NCBI GenBank assembly: GCA_017428585.1
Contig: JAFRQN010000256.1
Span: 1 to 7,345, forward strand
Reading direction: 5' to 3'
DNA: 7,345 nt
Source: Bacteroidota bacterium
GTDB lineage: Bacteria > Bacteroidota > Ignavibacteria > Kapaibacteriales > UBA2268
The position numbers and the translations under genes were made by a program. Numbering within the stretch: the first letter of the stretch is position 1; each line of letters opens with the position of its first letter. Of this stretch, positions 6,015-7,345 are shown in pieces. A model generated the notes under the pieces. That model saw only the letters and a program-made list of their open reading frames with translations. It did no database searches and was not told where the DNA came from.

Positions 6015-7319
6015 TTATACCCAGCCACGTAATTTAACTGCATCAGCAACACGTTTGATTGCAATCATGTAAGCAGCATCACGCATATATACTTTACGTT
6101 CTTTTGCCATATCAGATACGCCATGATAAGCAGCTGTCATCTTTTGATCTAATTTAGCAAGAACTTCTTCTCTTGACCAATAGAAGTTTTGGTTGTTTTG
6201 TACTTGTTCGAAATATGAGCAAGTTACACCACCTGCATTACATAAGAAGTCAGGAATAACGAAAATACCACGTTCTTTGATAACTACGTCAGCTTCTGGA
6301 GTAGTTGGACCGTTAGCACATTCGTTGATGATCTTAACTTTTGGAGAAATGAATTTAACTGTATCAGCATTGATTTGATTTTCAAGAGCTGCTGGCATCA
6401 AGATATCAACATCTTGTTTAATCCATTCTTCGCCTGGAAGAATTTCAAAGCCTAAACTTTTAGCTTTTTCTTGATCAATTGTACCGAATTTATCAGTAAT
6501 ACCGATAAGTTCTTCATAATTTGTACCACTTAATTTCTTGAAAGTGATAGGTTTCTTAACATTATTATCCCAGCAAGAAACAGCGATAACTTTACCGCCT
6601 AATTCTGTATAATGTTTAATTGCGAATTGAGCAACATTACCGAAACCTTGAACTGAAGCTGTTGTTTGAGCAATGTCAATTCCTTTTTCTTTTAATGCTT
6701 CACGTAATGCATAGATAGCACCGAAACCAGTAGCTTCTGTACGACCTAATGAACCACCAACACCAACAGGTTTACCAGTGATGAAACCAGGATATTTCAT
6801 GCCAGTGATTTTTTCATATTCATCAAGCATCCAAATCATCATTTGACCATTAGTCATAACGTCTGGAGCTGGAACGTCTTGGATAGGACCAACGTTCTTC
6901 CATATTTGTCTAACGAAACCACGGCAAACAAGTTCTTGTTCACGTAATGACATAACACGTGGATCACAAATAACGCCGCCTTTTGCACCACCAAGAGGAA
7001 TATCAACACATGAAGTTTTCCATGTCATCCACATTGAAAGTGCTCTTACAGTATCAACTGTTTCATTTGGATGGAAACGGATACCACCTTTTGCAGGACC
7101 GCGTGCATCACTGTGTTGGCAACGGAATCCTTGGAATACTTTATATGTACCGTCATCCATTCTTACAGGAATACTAAAATGATATTCACGTTCTGGCTTA
7201 CGAAGTAAATCGCAAGTTGCTTGATCTAAATTTAATTGTTTGGCTACATTATCAAATTGTTGTTGAGCCATTTGGAAAGGATTGAATTTTTGATCTGCCA
7301 TAAAATCCTCAAATTTCAT
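6015..7319 (-). CDS. gdhA: Glutamate dehydrogenase (small hexameric type)
   Basis: It catalyses the reversible oxidative deamination of glutamate to 2-oxoglutarate and ammonia with NAD(P), linking amino-acid fermentation and nitrogen assimilation in the cytoplasm. The 434 residues fit the small hexameric (about 45-50 kDa) class. The substrate domain shows GPAKGGIRFHP (74-84, Lys77), Lys101 in MTWKTS, catalytic Lys113 in GGAKGGV and catalytic Asp153 in PAPDV. GKPVGVGGSLGRTEATGFG (182-200) leads into the Rossmann domain with the dinucleotide loop GFGNVA (225-230). INECANGP (331-338) and DFLCNAGGVTCSYFE (357-371) are typical of the C-terminal half. The end of the second Rossmann strand reads AVSCWDNN, so NAD versus NADP preference is unclear. 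The start at 7319 has no Shine-Dalgarno sequence. An in-frame ATG at 7301 (Met7) has GAGG five bases upstream and is a plausible alternative. A terminator follows the stop. The upstream promoter is beyond the window. Confidence 0.97.
   Translation of the reverse strand: MKFEDFMADQKFNPFQMAQQQFDNVAKQLNLDQATCDLLRKPEREYHFSIPVRMDDGTYKVFQGFRCQHSDARGPAKGGIRFHPNETVDTVRALSMWMTWKTSCVDIPLGGAKGGVICDPRVMSLREQELVCRGFVRQIWKNVGPIQDVPAPDVMTNGQMMIWMLDEYEKITGMKYPGFITGKPVGVGGSLGRTEATGFGAIYALREALKEKGIDIAQTTASVQGFGNVAQFAIKHYTELGGKVIAVSCWDNNVKKPITFKKLSGTNYEELIGITDKFGTIDQEKAKSLGFEILPGEEWIKQDVDILMPAALENQINADTVKFISPKVKIINECANGPTTPEADVVIKERGIFVIPDFLCNAGGVTCSYFEQVQNNQNFYWSREEVLAKLDQKMTAAYHGVSDMAKERKVYMRDAAYMIAIKRVADAVKLRGWV
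7307..7310 (-). promoter_or_regulatory. Shine-Dalgarno-like GAGG before the alternative gdhA start
   Basis: On the minus strand GAGG (complement of CCTC at 7307-7310) precedes the ATG of Met7 (7299-7301) by five bases. If used, it would give a 428-residue protein beginning MADQKFNPF instead of MKFEDF. The first ATG at 7319 lacks such a site. The element also lies in coding sequence if the upstream start is used, so it may be chance. Confidence 0.35.
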
Positions 7320-7345
7320 TTAATACTGATCTTAAATATTATTAA

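Noticed and set aside
6193..7177. Plus-strand short frames opposite gdhA (6193-6378, 6983-7177)
   Set aside because: They are antisense to conserved glutamate dehydrogenase motifs, so they are shadow frames.
1..7345. CRISPR array, tRNA, rRNA, insertion sequence or a new multi-gene defence system
   Set aside because: I found no regularly spaced repeats, no cloverleaf-like or rRNA-like sequence and no transposase. Apart from the truncated helicase-nuclease, every gene is a known metabolic or housekeeping family.

Overview
The window holds a short helicase-nuclease fragment (about bases 1-680, minus strand) joined to a stretch of AT-rich core-metabolism genes (about 690-7345). The right-hand part looks like a Bacteroidetes (Bacteroidales-like) anaerobe. 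The start codons of hydF, the acyl-CoA dehydrogenase gene and pyrG have no Shine-Dalgarno sequence. A TTTG-N19-TAATTTTG promoter of the Bacteroidetes sigma type sits upstream of pyrG. The CTP synthase carries sequence variants I associate with that phylum. The taxonomic call is an inference from these signs, not from a database match. By eye the left fragment is near 40% GC, while the neighbouring right-hand genes are nearer 30-33%.

Layout. Bases 1-680 (minus) encode the C-terminal part of a UvrD/Rep-type helicase with a RecB-like PD-(D/E)XK nuclease domain. It runs off the left edge and is cut at its 5' side at helicase motif VI. Bases 645-1775 (plus) are an HtrA/DegP-type serine protease in one open frame. 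Its 5' end, with start codon and membrane anchor or signal peptide, is missing, and the first ATG (858) is well inside the coding sequence. Bases 1786-2976 encode HydF, the [FeFe]-hydrogenase maturation GTPase. Bases 2992-4146 encode an acyl-CoA dehydrogenase closest to glutaryl-CoA dehydrogenase. The three plus-strand genes are spaced by 10 and 15 bases and read like an operon. A symmetric hairpin at 4172-4201 separates them from the convergent pyrG (4210-5847, minus). Upstream of pyrG lie its promoter and then a terminator hairpin (5956-5979) belonging to gdhA (6015-7319, minus), which encodes a small hexameric-type glutamate dehydrogenase.

Function. The genes suggest a fermentative amino-acid-using lifestyle: hydrogen metabolism (HydF), glutaryl-CoA oxidation (an intermediate of lysine or tryptophan breakdown), glutamate deamination or ammonia assimilation (GdhA) and glutamine-dependent CTP synthesis (PyrG). 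HtrA is envelope protein quality control.

The main anomaly is the junction near 665-690, where two oppositely oriented coding sequences are both cut at their 5' ends and composition changes. It is either an assembly or amplification chimera or a real rearrangement. I see no CRISPR array, tRNA, rRNA, insertion sequence or convincing new multi-gene system.
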